Of a stretch of DNA of 64,000 nucleotides, positions 8,661-18,341 are shown piece after piece. The translations under genes were made by a program, and so were the position numbers. The notes beneath the pieces were generated by a model, which worked only from the letters and a program-made list of their open reading frames with translations, was not told the DNA's origin and did no database searches. The stretch's first letter is position 1. Every line of letters begins with the position of its first letter. Source of the stretch: Natrinema mahii (GTDB lineage Archaea > Halobacteriota > Halobacteria > Halobacteriales > Natrialbaceae); NCBI GenBank assembly GCA_000690595.2, contig JHUT02000001.1, positions 62,001 to 126,000 on the forward strand, written 5' to 3'.

Positions 8661-8745
8661 TGCAGGGAGCAGGATTTGAACCTGCGGACTCCTACGAGAC
8701 AGCGCCCTGAACGCTGCGCCGTTGGCCTGACTTGGCTATCCCTGC
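8661..8745 (-). tRNA. tRNA-Leu (anticodon CAG)
   Basis: The minus strand folds as a class II tRNA of 85 bases: acceptor GCAGGGA pairs with TCCCTGC plus discriminator A, the D arm contains AGCCAAG, the anticodon stem CAGCG/CGCTG encloses TTCAGGG with anticodon CAG, a variable arm follows, and the T arm has GGTTCAAATCC. CCA is not encoded. It lies between L18e and rpoD in the ribosomal block, so it may be processed from a long transcript. The short variable arm pairs weakly, as in other leucine tRNAs. Confidence 0.95.
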
Positions 8746-8874
8746 TCGCACTTCTGTGTATCCGCCGCCCCTTCAAACCCCTTTCGATTCCAGTAGGCGA
8801 GCGATCGCCGGCCTCGTGGCTGATGGCACCGGCGAGCGGCTCGACCAGTTCGGGTCGGGGGCGTCGGTTCATAT

Positions 8875-9624
8875 CTATAGCTGTACTGCGTCTTCGAGTT
8901 CGGTCGCGCGTGTCTCGAGCGTATCAGCCGCTCGAGTCACGAGCTCTTCGATGCTGAAGGAGCCGTCCGTCTCCACGTGGAAGACGAACGCTTCGGGCAC
9001 GTCCTCGACGCGGACTTCCTTGCCCGGGTATCGGTTCGAGAGATCGTGATCGAACTCGCTCGTGGGAACGAGTTCGCCGTCGTCTTCGATGACGCCGCGA
9101 ATGATCCGGCGCTCTTCGTCCTCGAACTCCGGTAGGTCGCCCTCGACCTCCACGCGCTGGAGGTGTCGGTAGCCGACCGCGACCCCGCCCTGGTGTTTGG
9201 CGTGGTCTTTCCCGCGGTCGATGATGGCGTCGGCCTCGGCCTCGAGGCGCTGGCCGTCCTTGAGATCGATGATCGGGACGTTCTCGTCGGCGGGTTGGAC
9301 GAGGTCGTCCTCGGAGACGAGGTCGCCGGAGTAGGCGGTGTCCGGCCCTTCGACGTCGATCGAGAGCGTGACGGTGTCGTCCTCGGCGAACTCGCCGACC
9401 GGCGGCGTCGTCAGCGGGACGAGCCCCATCCGCAGGGCGAGTTGCTCGTCGAACATGACCGACGAGTTCTCGACGAACCGGACGGTATCGATCGCCATCG
9501 TCGGCACGTCGGCGACCATCGCTCGGCGAATGCCGTTTGCGAACCCGGGCGTCACGCCGCGAACGAGGAATCGTGCTTCACGATCCTCGCGTTCGACGAA
9601 CTCGACGTCGTACTCAGCAGTCAT
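8875..9624 (-). CDS. rpoD: DNA-directed RNA polymerase subunit D
   Basis: This 249-residue protein is archaeal RpoD, equivalent to Rpb3 and to half of the bacterial alpha dimer; it starts polymerase assembly with subunits L, N and P. Blocks seen are [48 protein letters not shown], and [20 protein letters not shown]. The cysteine cluster that binds an iron-sulfur centre in some archaeal RpoD proteins is absent, as is usual in haloarchaea. It follows S11 by three bases, in the order S13-S4-S11-RpoD known throughout archaea. Confidence 0.97.
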   Translation of the reverse strand: MTAEYDVEFVEREDREARFLVRGVTPGFANGIRRAMVADVPTMAIDTVRFVENSSVMFDEQLALRMGLVPLTTPPVGEFAEDDTVTLSIDVEGPDTAYSGDLVSEDDLVQPADENVPIIDLKDGQRLEAEADAIIDRGKDHAKHQGGVAVGYRHLQRVEVEGDLPEFEDEERRIIRGVIEDDGELVPTSEFDHDLSNRYPGKEVRVEDVPEAFVFHVETDGSFSIEELVTRAADTLETRATELEDAVQL

Positions 9625-9627
9625 GAT

Positions 9628-10017
9628 CTAGTAGCCGCCCTTGCCTTTCGGAGCGCGCGATCCGTCGTGCGGGATCGGCGTGACGTCCTCGATGCGCCCG
9701 ATCTCGATGCCCGAGCGGGCCAGCGCGCGGATCGTCGCCTGCGCGCCGGGACCGGGGGACTTCTGGAGGTTGCCACCGGGACCACGGACCCGAACGTGCA
9801 GGCCCGTGATGCCCGCGGCCTTGACCTCCTCGGCGACGGACTCGGCCATCTGCATGGCCGCGTACGGCGACGCCTCGTCGCGGTTCTGCTTGACCGCCGT
9901 CCCACCGGAGGACTTGGCGATCGTCTCCGCGCCCGTGAGGTCGGTCACGGTCATGACGGTGTTGTTGAACGATGCGTGTACGTGGGCGATCCCCCATTTG
10001 TCGTCGTCCTGGCTCAT
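9628..10017 (-). CDS. rps11: 30S ribosomal protein S11
   Basis: uS11 (129 residues) forms part of the small-subunit platform. The protein shows [42 protein letters not shown] and [24 protein letters not shown], all characteristic. Its ATG overlaps the S4 stop by four bases, and rpoD follows after three bases, so coupling along the operon is tight. The C-terminus ends [11 protein letters not shown], normal for archaea. Confidence 0.97.
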   Translation of the reverse strand: MSQDDDKWGIAHVHASFNNTVMTVTDLTGAETIAKSSGGTAVKQNRDEASPYAAMQMAESVAEEVKAAGITGLHVRVRGPGGNLQKSPGPGAQATIRALARSGIEIGRIEDVTPIPHDGSRAPKGKGGY

Positions 10018-10538
10018 TGGTTACCCTCCGCGCGTTCGGGGTGGAGTTCGTCCGCGAGCGGGCTGTTCTCCTCGAAGGCCACCAGGTCCTCCTCGTCGAC
10101 GTCGACGACGTAGGAGGGGACGCGGTGGCGCTGCCCGTCGACCACGATGTGGCCGTGGGTGATGTACTGGCGTGCCTGCTGGGTCGTGTTCGCCAGCCCC
10201 TTGCGGTAGACGACCGTCTGGAGACGGCGCTCGAGGATGTCCTCGATCTCGAGCGACAGGATGTCGCCGAGCTCGTCGGCCTCGTCTAAGATGCCGACGC
10301 GCTTGAGTCGACCGAGGAACTCCTCGGAGCGCCGTTGGACGACCTCGTCGCCCTGGGCCTGCCCGAGCAGTTCCCGGGCCTCGCGCCGGTAGGAGCGAAG
10401 CTCGGACTGGGCGCGCCAGAGTTCTTCCTTGTTCTTGAGGCCGTAGCGGTCGATCAGCGAGTGTTCGCTGGCGATGCGTTCACCCTGGTAGGGGTGGTTC
10501 GGCGTCTCGTATTGTTTGGTGTCAGTGCCGAGTGGCAT
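10014..10538 (-). CDS. rps4: 30S ribosomal protein S4
   Basis: uS4 (174 residues) is a primary 16S rRNA binding protein. It starts [22 protein letters not shown], the archaeal/eukaryotic S9e-type N-terminus, and contains the S4 RNA-binding fold [34 protein letters not shown]. Its ATG shares one base with the S13 stop (TAATG-type overlap). No zinc-knuckle cysteines are present, unlike some bacterial S4 proteins. Confidence 0.97.
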   Translation of the reverse strand: MPLGTDTKQYETPNHPYQGERIASEHSLIDRYGLKNKEELWRAQSELRSYRREARELLGQAQGDEVVQRRSEEFLGRLKRVGILDEADELGDILSLEIEDILERRLQTVVYRKGLANTTQQARQYITHGHIVVDGQRHRVPSYVVDVDEEDLVAFEENSPLADELHPERAEGNQ

Positions 10539-11062
10539 TATTCGCCCTCATCCTCTTCTTCGGCGGCCTCTTCGGCCTGTTCCTCGCGGATCTCCTCGAC
10601 GTTGACCCCGATGGTGCCCTCCGTTCGACCGGTGGACTTGGTCCGCTGTCCGCGGACCTTCTGGCCGCGCTTGTGGCGCGTGCCCTTGTAGGAGTCGATC
10701 ATCTTCATCCGGTTGATGTCGTGCTGACGGGTCAGGTCGAGGTCGTTGCCGATCTCGTGGGTCGTTTCGCCGGAGTAGAAGTCGTCCTGACGGTTGTTGA
10801 GCCAGTTGGGGACTTCCTCGGCGTAGTTCTCTACGAGTTCGACGACCTCGTCGATCACGTCTTCGTCGAGCCGACCGAACGTGTCCGTTCGGTCGACGCC
10901 CGCTTCCTCGGCGATGAGCCGGGCGGTCCGGTGACCGATCCCGTTCATCTCCGTGAGCGAGCGCTCGACGGACTTCGTCCCATCGAGGTCCGTTTGCCCG
11001 ATGCGGACGAAGTAGCGGAGATCTTCGTCGTCTTCTTGCTCTTGAGGTTCTTCCGCGCTCAT
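10538..11062 (-). CDS. rps13: 30S ribosomal protein S13
   Basis: uS13 (174 residues) sits at the small-subunit head near the subunit interface. Motifs are [27 protein letters not shown], a helix-hairpin-helix-like [13 protein letters not shown], and the C-terminal [23 protein letters not shown]. The C-terminus is extended by an acidic tail rich in E. It is the first protein gene of the leftward block and lies 72 bases after tRNA-Ser. Confidence 0.97.
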   Translation of the reverse strand: MSAEEPQEQEDDEDLRYFVRIGQTDLDGTKSVERSLTEMNGIGHRTARLIAEEAGVDRTDTFGRLDEDVIDEVVELVENYAEEVPNWLNNRQDDFYSGETTHEIGNDLDLTRQHDINRMKMIDSYKGTRHKRGQKVRGQRTKSTGRTEGTIGVNVEEIREEQAEEAAEEEDEGE

Positions 11063-11134
11063 GTTGTCGTGTATGTGTGTCTAGTCTGCGTGCGTTGCAA
11101 ATCGACTGGCGGGAAAACGCCAGCTGAGTTCCGA

Positions 11135-11217
11135 CGTTGTGGCGGGGATTCGAACCCCGGAGGCTTGACGCCACATGGTTAGCAACCATGCGCCTTGGGC
11201 CGCTTGGCTACCACAAC
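11135..11217 (-). tRNA. tRNA-Ser (anticodon GCT)
   Basis: The minus strand folds into an 83-base class II tRNA: acceptor GTTGTGG pairs with CCACAAC, discriminator G, D arm containing AGCCAAGCGGC, anticodon stem CATGG/CCATG around TTGCTAA with anticodon GCT reading AGC/AGU, a long variable arm, and T arm GGGGTTCGAATCCCC. CCA is not encoded. It heads the leftward S13-S4-S11 block. The strand further upstream to 11507 shows no gene, only a CTTAAG element near 11293 that could be a distal promoter. Confidence 0.95.
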
Positions 11218-11507
11218 ACCGTCGGTCTATCGTCGCCCTCTCGGACTCGGGGATCGCTCCCCTACACGTATCGCACCCGGACCTACCCCTGTCTGCTACT
11301 TAAGGGCAACGAAAGGCAGCCGGTTCGTATGCGAGTCGCTCGCACGGAACTGGCCGGTCCCACCGGGAACGAACGAATTAACCGGGGAGGACGTGGCGAC
11401 TCCCCGTTGTCACGATAGCAGAACGCCTTCCTCGAGTCCTCTCTCAACGGATCGTTCAGTAAGTAGCTGGTGCCCGTGCGGCTCGTTTCCCGCCTCGAGA
11501 ACGGTCG

Positions 11508-12524
11508 TTACGCGCCGGCGTACTCCTCGATGTACTCCTCGTTGATCTCCCACTCGCCGTCGTCGTTTCGGACCATGTACTCCCCGTAGTAGGGCACTCG
11601 ATTGGCGACGACCTCGCGGAAGGCGTCCCGGATCTCGGGCTTGGTCATCTCGCCCATCGGCTTGAGATCGTCGTTGCGATTCAAACAGCCCTTCAGGTAG
11701 CCCTCGTGGGTCACCCGAACGCGGTGGCAGTTCGCACAGAAGGTGGGGTTCTCGACGGGGTCGACGATCTCGACCATCCCCCGGCCCGCGGCGTTCGAGC
11801 CGGCATCGTCCGCACTGCTCGAGCCGTCGCTGACCCAGTAGCGCCTGCGGTCGTGCATCTCCCGGTGTTCGATCTCGTCGGCCTGCCCGGCCAGCCAGTC
11901 GTGGACCCGCTCGATGTCGATGTTCCACTCGGGCTTGCCCGTCAGCTCCGGCATGTACTCGATCAGCTGTAACTGGAGGCCGTCGTTTTCCGCGACGTGG
12001 TCGACCATCTCCGGGACGTAGCCCGCGGTGTGTTCGAAGACGACCATGTTGAGTTTGACCGGGTCCAGCCCCGCCTCGAGCGCCGCGTCGACCCCCTCGA
12101 GGACCGTCTCGTACGCGCCGCTTTTCGTCACCGCGGCGAAGTCCTCGGGATCGAGGGCGTCCTGCGAGACGTTGACCCGCTCTAACCCGGCGTCGACGAG
12201 GGCCTCGGCCCGGCCCGGCAGGAAGGTCCCGTTGGTCGTCAGCGAGACCTCCATCCCCTCCGGTGTTCGCTCGATGATCTCCTCGAGATCCTGTCGGAGC
12301 ATCGGTTCCCCGCCGGTGAACTTGACCGCGTCGACGTCGAACTCGGCGGCGACCTCGAGAAAGCGGACGACGTCGTCGGTCGACATCTCGTCGTCCTGCG
12401 GGTCCATCGGCCCGCGGGTGTCCCCCAGCCCTTCGTTGTGACAGTAGACGCAGTCGAAATTACACCGGTCGGTGAGGGAGACGCGGATCCCGGTTACCTC
12501 CCGCCCGAACTCGTCGGTGAGCAT
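11508..12524 (-). CDS. moaA: GTP 3',8-cyclase (molybdenum cofactor biosynthesis MoaA)
   Basis: This radical SAM enzyme makes 3',8-cyclo-GTP from GTP, the first step of molybdopterin synthesis. The N-terminal radical SAM cluster motif is CNFDCVYC near residue 22, followed by [10 protein letters not shown]. The second, C-terminal iron-sulfur cluster that holds GTP is seen as [19 protein letters not shown]. Length 338 residues is normal. The C-terminal GG motif of bacterial MoaA is replaced by EYIEEYAGA, which may affect the usual C-terminal requirement; many haloarchaeal enzymes look like this. It stands alone; no other moa gene is in the window. Confidence 0.94.
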   Translation of the reverse strand: MLTDEFGREVTGIRVSLTDRCNFDCVYCHNEGLGDTRGPMDPQDDEMSTDDVVRFLEVAAEFDVDAVKFTGGEPMLRQDLEEIIERTPEGMEVSLTTNGTFLPGRAEALVDAGLERVNVSQDALDPEDFAAVTKSGAYETVLEGVDAALEAGLDPVKLNMVVFEHTAGYVPEMVDHVAENDGLQLQLIEYMPELTGKPEWNIDIERVHDWLAGQADEIEHREMHDRRRYWVSDGSSSADDAGSNAAGRGMVEIVDPVENPTFCANCHRVRVTHEGYLKGCLNRNDDLKPMGEMTKPEIRDAFREVVANRVPYYGEYMVRNDDGEWEINEEYIEEYAGA

Positions 12525-12675
12525 GCTACCGAGTTGCAGCCGGATCCGCTTAAACGCGCCGGGGATTTCGACTCGACGTAACTAATTTCGGTTCACAAAC
12601 CCTGTCAGCCCGCTACGAGGATGGGCGACGCCGACCGGCGGAAGGTCTACCTCGCTCGCGCTCGAACCGCCGGCT

Positions 12676-12885
12676 ATGGACGAGGACATGCTCGCGGACC
12701 AGCGACGGCTGGTCGAACTCATCGAGGACGAGGGCTGGGACGTGACCGATCTCGAGATCTCCGCCTACGACAGCCCGTGGGCCGACGAGGACGACCCCGA
12801 GGCGACGGTAACGATTACGGCGCGGAAACCCTACGAGAGCGAGGGCGACGACGAAGACGAGGACAATCCGTACCGACTGAAGTAA
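12676..12885 (+). CDS. Small acidic haloarchaeal protein of unknown function
   Basis: A 69-residue, strongly acidic protein beginning MDEDMLADQRRLVELIEDEG and ending DEDEDNPYRLK. The middle WDVTDLEISAYDSPWADE followed by ATVTITARK suggests a small alpha-beta fold. I do not recognise a named family. It is called a gene because of its compositional bias, clear ATG, and codon use matching neighbours. It points away from moaA and runs towards the AbrB-like gene. Confidence 0.6.
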   Translation: MDEDMLADQRRLVELIEDEGWDVTDLEISAYDSPWADEDDPEATVTITARKPYESEGDDEDEDNPYRLK

Positions 12886-12906
12886 ACGGGACGCAAGCGG
12901 CGACGG

Positions 12907-13152
12907 TCAGTCCGTTTCTTCGAGTTCGGTTCGTCCCGCTTCCTCGAGGGTCGCGTCCAACGCGCTCTCTTTGAGTTCGTCAGCCGTTTTCTCGCTCCGT
13001 CGCGCTTCGTCGCCAAGGGCCTCGAGCGGCTCGTCCGGGACCGGAACGAGTACGAGGCGATCCCCGCGATCGATCAGTTCGAACTCGTCCCCGAATTTCT
13101 CTCGGATCGATTCGGGAAGACGGATACAGCCGTTGTCCGTACTGACCCGCAT
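12907..13152 (-). CDS. AbrB/SpoVT-like DNA-binding protein (VapB-type)
   Basis: The protein starts MRVSTDNGCIRLPESIREKFG and continues DEFELIDRGDRLVLVPVPDEP, the swapped-hairpin AbrB fold used by VapB antitoxins and by free-standing regulators. The C-terminal half (LGDEARRSEKTADELKESAL) is helical and charged, as in antitoxin tails. No PIN-domain toxin gene is next to it, so it is more likely an orphan regulator. The start at 13152 is chosen because the AbrB fold begins there; nine further codons upstream are open. Confidence 0.72.
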   Translation of the reverse strand: MRVSTDNGCIRLPESIREKFGDEFELIDRGDRLVLVPVPDEPLEALGDEARRSEKTADELKESALDATLEEAGRTELEETD

Positions 13153-13235
13153 ACCGGCGTTTACGTGGCAAAAACCCATTATTCTTCCGCTGGGCCGAAC
13201 GGAACGAGTGGATAAAAGCAGCGGACCGTTCCCGA

Positions 13236-14702
13236 TCAGCCCTTGATGTTACACACGGGGAACGTCCGCGCGACCTTGTCGCCGATCCCGAGCGCGTCCG
13301 AGACGCGGACGACCTCGTCGACGTCCTTGTAGACACCCGGCGCTTCCTCCGCGACGGTCGCGCCAGACTGGGCCTTGACGTAGATCTGGTTCTGCTCCTC
13401 GAGGTCCTGCTGGACGTCGCCGCCCCAGAACTCGTTTTTCGCCTGCGTGCGGCTCATCAGCCGACCCGCACCGTGGGCGGTCGAGCCGAAGGTCAGGTCC
13501 ATGGAATTCTCGCCCCCGCGGAGGACGTAGCTGCCCGCGCCCATGCTGCCGGGGATGATCACCGGTTGACCGACGTCGCGGTACGCTTTCGGGACCTCGG
13601 GGTGGCCTGCGGGGAACGCCCGCGTCGCGCCCTTGCGGTGGACGTAGAGTTCGCGTTCCTCGCCGTCCTCGCCGACCGTGTGGGTCTCTTTCTTCGCGAT
13701 GTTGTGAGCCACGTCGTACAGCAGGTGCATGTCCATCTCCTCCCAGGAGCGATCGAACACGCGCTCGAAGACCTGCCGCGTGCGGTGCATGATCAGCTGG
13801 CGGTTGACCCACGCGAAGTTGATCGCGGCGTTCATCGCCGCGTAGTAGTCCTCGGCCAGTTGCGAGCCGGCGGGCGCGGCCGCCAGTTCCGCGTCCGGCA
13901 ACTGGTTCAGCAGTCCCTCGTGTTGCTGCTCGATCTTCCGCAGGTAGTCGTTACAGGTCTGGTGCCCCAGCCCGCGCGACCCGCAGTGGATGAGAACGAC
14001 GATCTGGTCCTCGGAGAGGCCGTAGGCCTCGCCCACCTCACCGTCGAAGACGTCGGTGACCCGCTGTACCTCGAGGAAGTGATTCCCCGAGCCCAGCGAG
14101 CCGATCTGGTTCTTCCCGCGGTCCTTGGCCTTCTGGCTCACCTTGTCGGGGTCCGCGCCCTCGCGCATGCCTTCGTCCTCGCAGTGCAGCAAATCGTCCT
14201 CGACGGCGTGGCCGTTCTCGAGCGCCCAGTCGACGCCGCGGGCCAGGATTTCGTCGACGGTGTCGACGCCGGCCTCGACGATGCCGCCGCCGCCGAGCCC
14301 CGACGGGACGTTCGCAAAGAGGGAGTCGACGAGTTCCTCTTCGTGCCCCTGCACCTCGTCGTAGGTCAGGTTCGTCCGCATCATCCGGACGCCGCAATTG
14401 ATGTCGTAGCCGACCGCTCCCGGGGAGATACAGCCGTTTTCGGCGTCGAGGGCACCCACCCCACCGACGGGGAAGCCATAGCCCTGATGGCCGTCGGGCA
14501 TACAGATCGCGTGGTCGGTGATCCCCGGCAGGTGAGTCGTGTTTTTGATCTGTTCTAAGGTCTTGTCGTCCTCGATCTGCTCGAGCAGGGCCTCGCTGGC
14601 CAGCACTCGAGCGGGGACGCGCATATCCCCCTCCTGGGGAATCTCCCAGACGTACTCGCGCACCCGCTCTAACGTGATGCCGTTCGCGTCGTAGGTGGTC
14701 AT
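13236..14702 (-). CDS. rtcB: RNA-splicing ligase RtcB
   Basis: RtcB joins RNA 2',3'-cyclic phosphate (via 3'-phosphate) and 5'-OH ends using GTP and manganese; in archaea it ligates tRNA exons after intron removal. The 488-residue protein shows CMPDGHQGYGFPVGGVGA, the metal-binding YDINCGVRMMRT, GSGNHFLEVQ, HCGSRGLGHQTCNDY, and near residue 410 the STAHGAGRLMSR motif whose histidine takes the guanylate. All expected metal and nucleotide residues appear present. The archease gene lies just upstream on the same strand, 109 bases away. No intein interrupts it, unlike some archaeal rtcB genes. Confidence 0.96.
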   Translation of the reverse strand: MTTYDANGITLERVREYVWEIPQEGDMRVPARVLASEALLEQIEDDKTLEQIKNTTHLPGITDHAICMPDGHQGYGFPVGGVGALDAENGCISPGAVGYDINCGVRMMRTNLTYDEVQGHEEELVDSLFANVPSGLGGGGIVEAGVDTVDEILARGVDWALENGHAVEDDLLHCEDEGMREGADPDKVSQKAKDRGKNQIGSLGSGNHFLEVQRVTDVFDGEVGEAYGLSEDQIVVLIHCGSRGLGHQTCNDYLRKIEQQHEGLLNQLPDAELAAAPAGSQLAEDYYAAMNAAINFAWVNRQLIMHRTRQVFERVFDRSWEEMDMHLLYDVAHNIAKKETHTVGEDGEERELYVHRKGATRAFPAGHPEVPKAYRDVGQPVIIPGSMGAGSYVLRGGENSMDLTFGSTAHGAGRLMSRTQAKNEFWGGDVQQDLEEQNQIYVKAQSGATVAEEAPGVYKDVDEVVRVSDALGIGDKVARTFPVCNIKG

Positions 14703-14811
14703 ACCCGAACGTCATCCCGCGGCGATGAAAGATGTTCGTCTTGCCAGCGCCCTCGAGAGTCCGTCTCAGTGACCGATCGCGACGGTTCGCGGACGGAACC
14801 GGAACGACGGA

Positions 14812-15255
14812 TTAGACGTCGAAGACGACGTAGGCCTCCCAGCCGTCCGCGACGGACTCGAGGCGCATCTCCGAGTATGTCACGGCCTTCACCTCGCGGG
14901 CGTCGACCGCGGCCAGGGGGACGCCGCGGGCGCTGGCCTCGAGAGACCACGCGGTCGCTTCGGCGTCGGCATCGCTCTCATCCGCAGGCGCATCGATGCT
15001 CGCGACCCGGTTGTCGACGGGCAGCTCGGCGCGGACGTCCCGCAGGTAGATCAGTTCGCCGAGATAGTCGAACAACAGCGCCTCGCGTCGCTCGGCGGTC
15101 ACGGTCAGGGAGAACCGTTCGCCGGTCTCGGGCGGGATTTCGTCGCAGGAGGCGGCCGCGAGGCCGTCAGCCGTCGCTTCGAAGACCGCCTCGAGGGAGT
15201 CGCCGGTCGCCGCGACCGCGACGTCGGCCGTGTGATCGCGCAGTTCGAACCCCAT
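14812..15255 (-). CDS. Archease, RtcB activator
   Basis: Archease speeds RtcB guanylylation and multiple turnover. The 147-residue protein starts MGFELRDHTADVAVAATG, with the conserved DHTAD aspartate, then LLFDYLGELIYLRD and the C-terminal EVKAVTYSEMRLE, which includes metal-binding acidic residues. ATG 15255 is selected as the family start; the frame is open upstream but that part is proline rich and unlike archease. It is upstream of rtcB on the same strand, the usual functional pairing. Confidence 0.92.
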   Translation of the reverse strand: MGFELRDHTADVAVAATGDSLEAVFEATADGLAAASCDEIPPETGERFSLTVTAERREALLFDYLGELIYLRDVRAELPVDNRVASIDAPADESDADAEATAWSLEASARGVPLAAVDAREVKAVTYSEMRLESVADGWEAYVVFDV

Positions 15256-15414
15256 GTGGCGGCCCTTCGCGGACGGGGGTGGTATGACCGTCGGTTCGGC
15301 GGCGGGAGCGATCCCACCAACGGCGTGTCGAGGGGGCAACACACCCCGTTATCGGACGTTCCCGAGAGCGAACTGCCGGTGGAATTATAGTGGACAGGCT
15401 GGTAGACTGTGATA

Positions 15415-15891
15415 GTGAGCGTCAACATCGATAGTCGCGTCGTCGCGCCGGGGAGCGACGACTTCGTCGACGACGCCTGGGAACTCAAAGAGGAGATCCG
15501 TCGCGAGGAGGGCGTACTCAAACAGCGCTACGACTTCTTTACCGACGCGTACCGACGGTCGAAGGTCCACTGCTACGTTCGAGACGGCGAGTTGATCGGG
15601 TTCGCGGCCGTGCGACGTGACGGCTACATTCTCTTTCTCGCGGTCGCGCCCCGCTATCGCAGCGAGGGGATCGGGAAGCGACTCGTCGCCCGCGTGGCCG
15701 ACGACCACGAGACCATCACGTGTCACGCCCGGACGAGCAACGAGAACGCCCTCCAGTTCTACGAACATCTGGGCTTCGAGATCAAGCGCCGGATCGACGA
15801 TTACTACGAGGACGGCGGCGACGCCTACTATCTGAAGCTGGGTTCGGACGTCGGGATCACGGACAAGATCTCGGACCTGATTCGGCGGTAA
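15415..15891 (+). CDS. GNAT-family N-acetyltransferase
   Basis: The protein (about 158 residues) has the GNAT acetyl-CoA signature LFLAVAPRYRSEGIGKRLVARV near residue 75 and the following TSNENALQFYEHLGFEIKRR. Such enzymes acetylate protein N-termini or small amines; the target here is unknown. A RimI-like role is possible. A TATA element (TTATAG, 15385-15390) lies about 25 bases before GTG 15415, pointing to leaderless translation from that codon; GTG 15409 is an alternative. It is divergent from archease. Confidence 0.82.
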   Translation: MSVNIDSRVVAPGSDDFVDDAWELKEEIRREEGVLKQRYDFFTDAYRRSKVHCYVRDGELIGFAAVRRDGYILFLAVAPRYRSEGIGKRLVARVADDHETITCHARTSNENALQFYEHLGFEIKRRIDDYYEDGGDAYYLKLGSDVGITDKISDLIRR

Positions 15892-16090
15892 CGACCTGTT
15901 CTGTGGCTCGTCGACGACCGACCTCAGCCGACGGTCCGTTCTCGACGGTCCCGCAACCCGGCCCGACGACCGAGCGGCGCTTGGGGCCTGCGCCGCGGAC
16001 GGCCGCCCGCCGCTCGAGCCGCCCCGCCCGACGCGTCGCGCGGCCAGTCCAATACAATTATACCGGCCCCACCCCGAGTAGGCCAATCGT

Positions 16091-17266
16091 ATGGAAGAGC
16101 GAACGAGGGCCTATCTTCGCGGGCGATTTCGCGATCACTACCGACGGACGGAGATCACGCCGCCGCCCGCGGCCAACGAGCGCGAGTGGGGCTTCATCCC
16201 GTGGACGGAGGGCCCCGACACGACGATGGTTCGCCACCGTTCGCTGCTCGAGCTGGGGGACCTCTCGGAGTTTCTGGTCCGAAAGCGCCCGCGCCACGTC
16301 TACTTTTCCGCAGGCCGTTTCCGTGACCCTGGCGCGAGTTCGATGCACGAGAAAGACTGGCAGTCCGCCGATCTCGTCTTTGACCTCGACGCCGACCACC
16401 TGCCGAACGTGACGCTCGGCGAGGACAGCTACGCCGAGATGCTCGCCAAATGTAAGGACGCCCTGCTGCGGCTGCTCGATTTCCTCGAGACCGACTTCGC
16501 CTTCGAGGACCTCGAGATCGTCTTCTCCGGCGGTCGGGGGTATCACGTTCACGTCCGCGACGAGAACGTCTTGCACCTAGAGCGGGAACACCGCCGCGAG
16601 ATCGTCGACTACGTCCGGGGGATCGGCCTCGAGTTCGACGAACTGATCGAGACCGAGACGGTGGCGGGACTGGGGCGAAAGACCCCGACTGAACGACGGA
16701 CCCTCCGGATCGAGGGCGGCTGGGGCGCGCGGATCCACGACCACTTCATGGCCTTCGTCGACGACCTGCTCGAACTCGAGGAAGAGGCGGCACTGGAGCG
16801 CTTACAGGAGTTCGACGGCATCGGCGAGGGGAAGGCGAAGGCGACGCTGAACGCGGCTCGCAACAACCGCGAGGGGCTCGAGGCGGGCAACGTGACCGTC
16901 CACACTGCCATCGCGCAGTTGGCCGAGCGGTTCGCGGACGAGGCCGTCGAGCGCGACAACGCACCGATCGACGAGCCCGTGACGACCGACACGAACCGAC
17001 TCATTCGGCTGCCGGGCAGCCTCCACGGCGGCAGCGGCCTGAAGACCGTCCGCCTCGAGCGCGACGAAATCGCCGACTTCGATCCCCTCGTCGACGCCGT
17101 TCCCGAGACCTTCGAGAGCCACGAGATCACCGTCGACGTCACCGACGGCGGCGAAGTCGAACTCGGAGGAGATAGCTTTACGGTCGCCGAGGGTGACCAG
17201 TCACTACCCGAGTACGTCGCCGTGTTCCTGATGGCACGCGGCCGCGCCGAGAAGGAAAAAGAATGA
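16091..17266 (+). CDS. priS: DNA primase small (catalytic) subunit PriS
   Basis: PriS makes the RNA/DNA primers for replication with PriL. The protein (391 residues) contains PRHVYFSAGRFRDP, the catalytic acidic motif ADLVFDLDADHLP near residue 95, and FSGGRGYHVHVRDENV with the conserved histidine. A DTNRLIRLPGSLHGGSGL block near residue 300 is also typical. The stop overlaps the next gene start as ATGA, so it is coupled to the GINS gene. The PriS-GINS pairing is a known archaeal arrangement. The large subunit gene is not in the window. Confidence 0.96.
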   Translation: MEERTRAYLRGRFRDHYRRTEITPPPAANEREWGFIPWTEGPDTTMVRHRSLLELGDLSEFLVRKRPRHVYFSAGRFRDPGASSMHEKDWQSADLVFDLDADHLPNVTLGEDSYAEMLAKCKDALLRLLDFLETDFAFEDLEIVFSGGRGYHVHVRDENVLHLEREHRREIVDYVRGIGLEFDELIETETVAGLGRKTPTERRTLRIEGGWGARIHDHFMAFVDDLLELEEEAALERLQEFDGIGEGKAKATLNAARNNREGLEAGNVTVHTAIAQLAERFADEAVERDNAPIDEPVTTDTNRLIRLPGSLHGGSGLKTVRLERDEIADFDPLVDAVPETFESHEITVDVTDGGEVELGGDSFTVAEGDQSLPEYVAVFLMARGRAEKEKE

Positions 17267-18210
17267 ACTTAGACGAACTGCGCTCGGTCCAGAGCAAGGA
17301 GCGCCAGAAGGACAGCCTCCAGAACCTGCGCCCCTCGTTCTACCAGGAGGTCGGCGAGTACATCGCCGACCTGGAGGCCGAACGCGACCGAGTCGCCGAG
17401 GCGTCCGATGACCCCTTCTCCTCGCCCGAGGTCGGCCGCCTGACCGACGAGATCGAGACTGCGAAGGACGTGGTCGAAGCGATCTACGAGCGCCGAATGG
17501 GGAAGCTCGTCAAGCAAGCCAGCCTCGCCGCCGCCGGAATGCCCGCCGACGACGAGGGACTGACCGCCGAGGAGGCGGACCTGTTCGACGACCTCGTCGA
17601 CCGCATCGGATCGAACAAGAGCCGCGTCCTCGACGTCCTCGAGGGCGTCGAGGAGCCGACCGGTGGCGGCGACGCCGCCCCGTCGAACGACGCTCCTGCT
17701 CCCGAGTCCCGCGACACCGATCCGGAACGCCCCGGCTCGCCCTCGAGCGAGCCGGCTCCCGATCCCGACGCCCCGCCGGCACCGCCCGAGGAACCGCCCG
17801 CTGGGCCGGTAGCCGCACCAGAGGATAGCGACTCGAGCGGCGTCTCCCCCGCAGACGTCATGGGCGGCGACGGACCGCCGGTCGACGACCCTGCTGACGC
17901 GGGCGGTTCTCCGGACACGGCGACTCCCCCAGAGCCGTCCGTCGAGCCCGATTCGGGAGCCGCTCCCGAACCCGACCCGTCGCGCTCGCGCGACGGCGCG
18001 GACGGGGCGACCGCCGATTCCACCCCCGACGACGAGCGAGCGAGCGACGACGACGTAGCCCGAACGACCGTCCGGATCACCGACGACATCGGGTCGATCT
18101 ACGGCGTCGACGGGCGCGAGTACACCCTGAGCAGCGACGACGTGATCGAACTCCCGGAACAGAACGCCGCCCCGTTCGTCGAGCGCGGCGCGGCCGAACG
18201 CCTCGAGTGA
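17263..18210 (+). CDS. DNA replication GINS complex subunit (Gins51/Gins15 type)
   Basis: GINS links Cdc45/RecJ-like protein, MCM helicase and primase at the fork. The N-terminal A domain is seen at residues 1-120 (MNLDELRSVQSKERQKDSLQ, FYQEVGEYIADLE, IYERRMGKLVKQAS). It is joined to the small C-terminal B domain (TTVRITDDIGSIYGVDGREY, residues 265-315) by about 130 residues rich in P, D, S and A that should be disordered. This long linker is common in haloarchaea. The gene overlaps priS by four bases, matching primase-GINS physical contact. Confidence 0.9.
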   Translation: MNLDELRSVQSKERQKDSLQNLRPSFYQEVGEYIADLEAERDRVAEASDDPFSSPEVGRLTDEIETAKDVVEAIYERRMGKLVKQASLAAAGMPADDEGLTAEEADLFDDLVDRIGSNKSRVLDVLEGVEEPTGGGDAAPSNDAPAPESRDTDPERPGSPSSEPAPDPDAPPAPPEEPPAGPVAAPEDSDSSGVSPADVMGGDGPPVDDPADAGGSPDTATPPEPSVEPDSGAAPEPDPSRSRDGADGATADSTPDDERASDDDVARTTVRITDDIGSIYGVDGREYTLSSDDVIELPEQNAAPFVERGAAERLE

Positions 18211-18341
18211 CCGGCCCTACCCGGCCGTTTTCCGCTCGCTTGACTTTCCATCCCTTGCCGACCGTCACGTCCCGATCGCCCGGCACGGCACTGATCGTGT
18301 GAAACCGTAACACCTACAGTAACCCCCGCTAACTCGAACCC

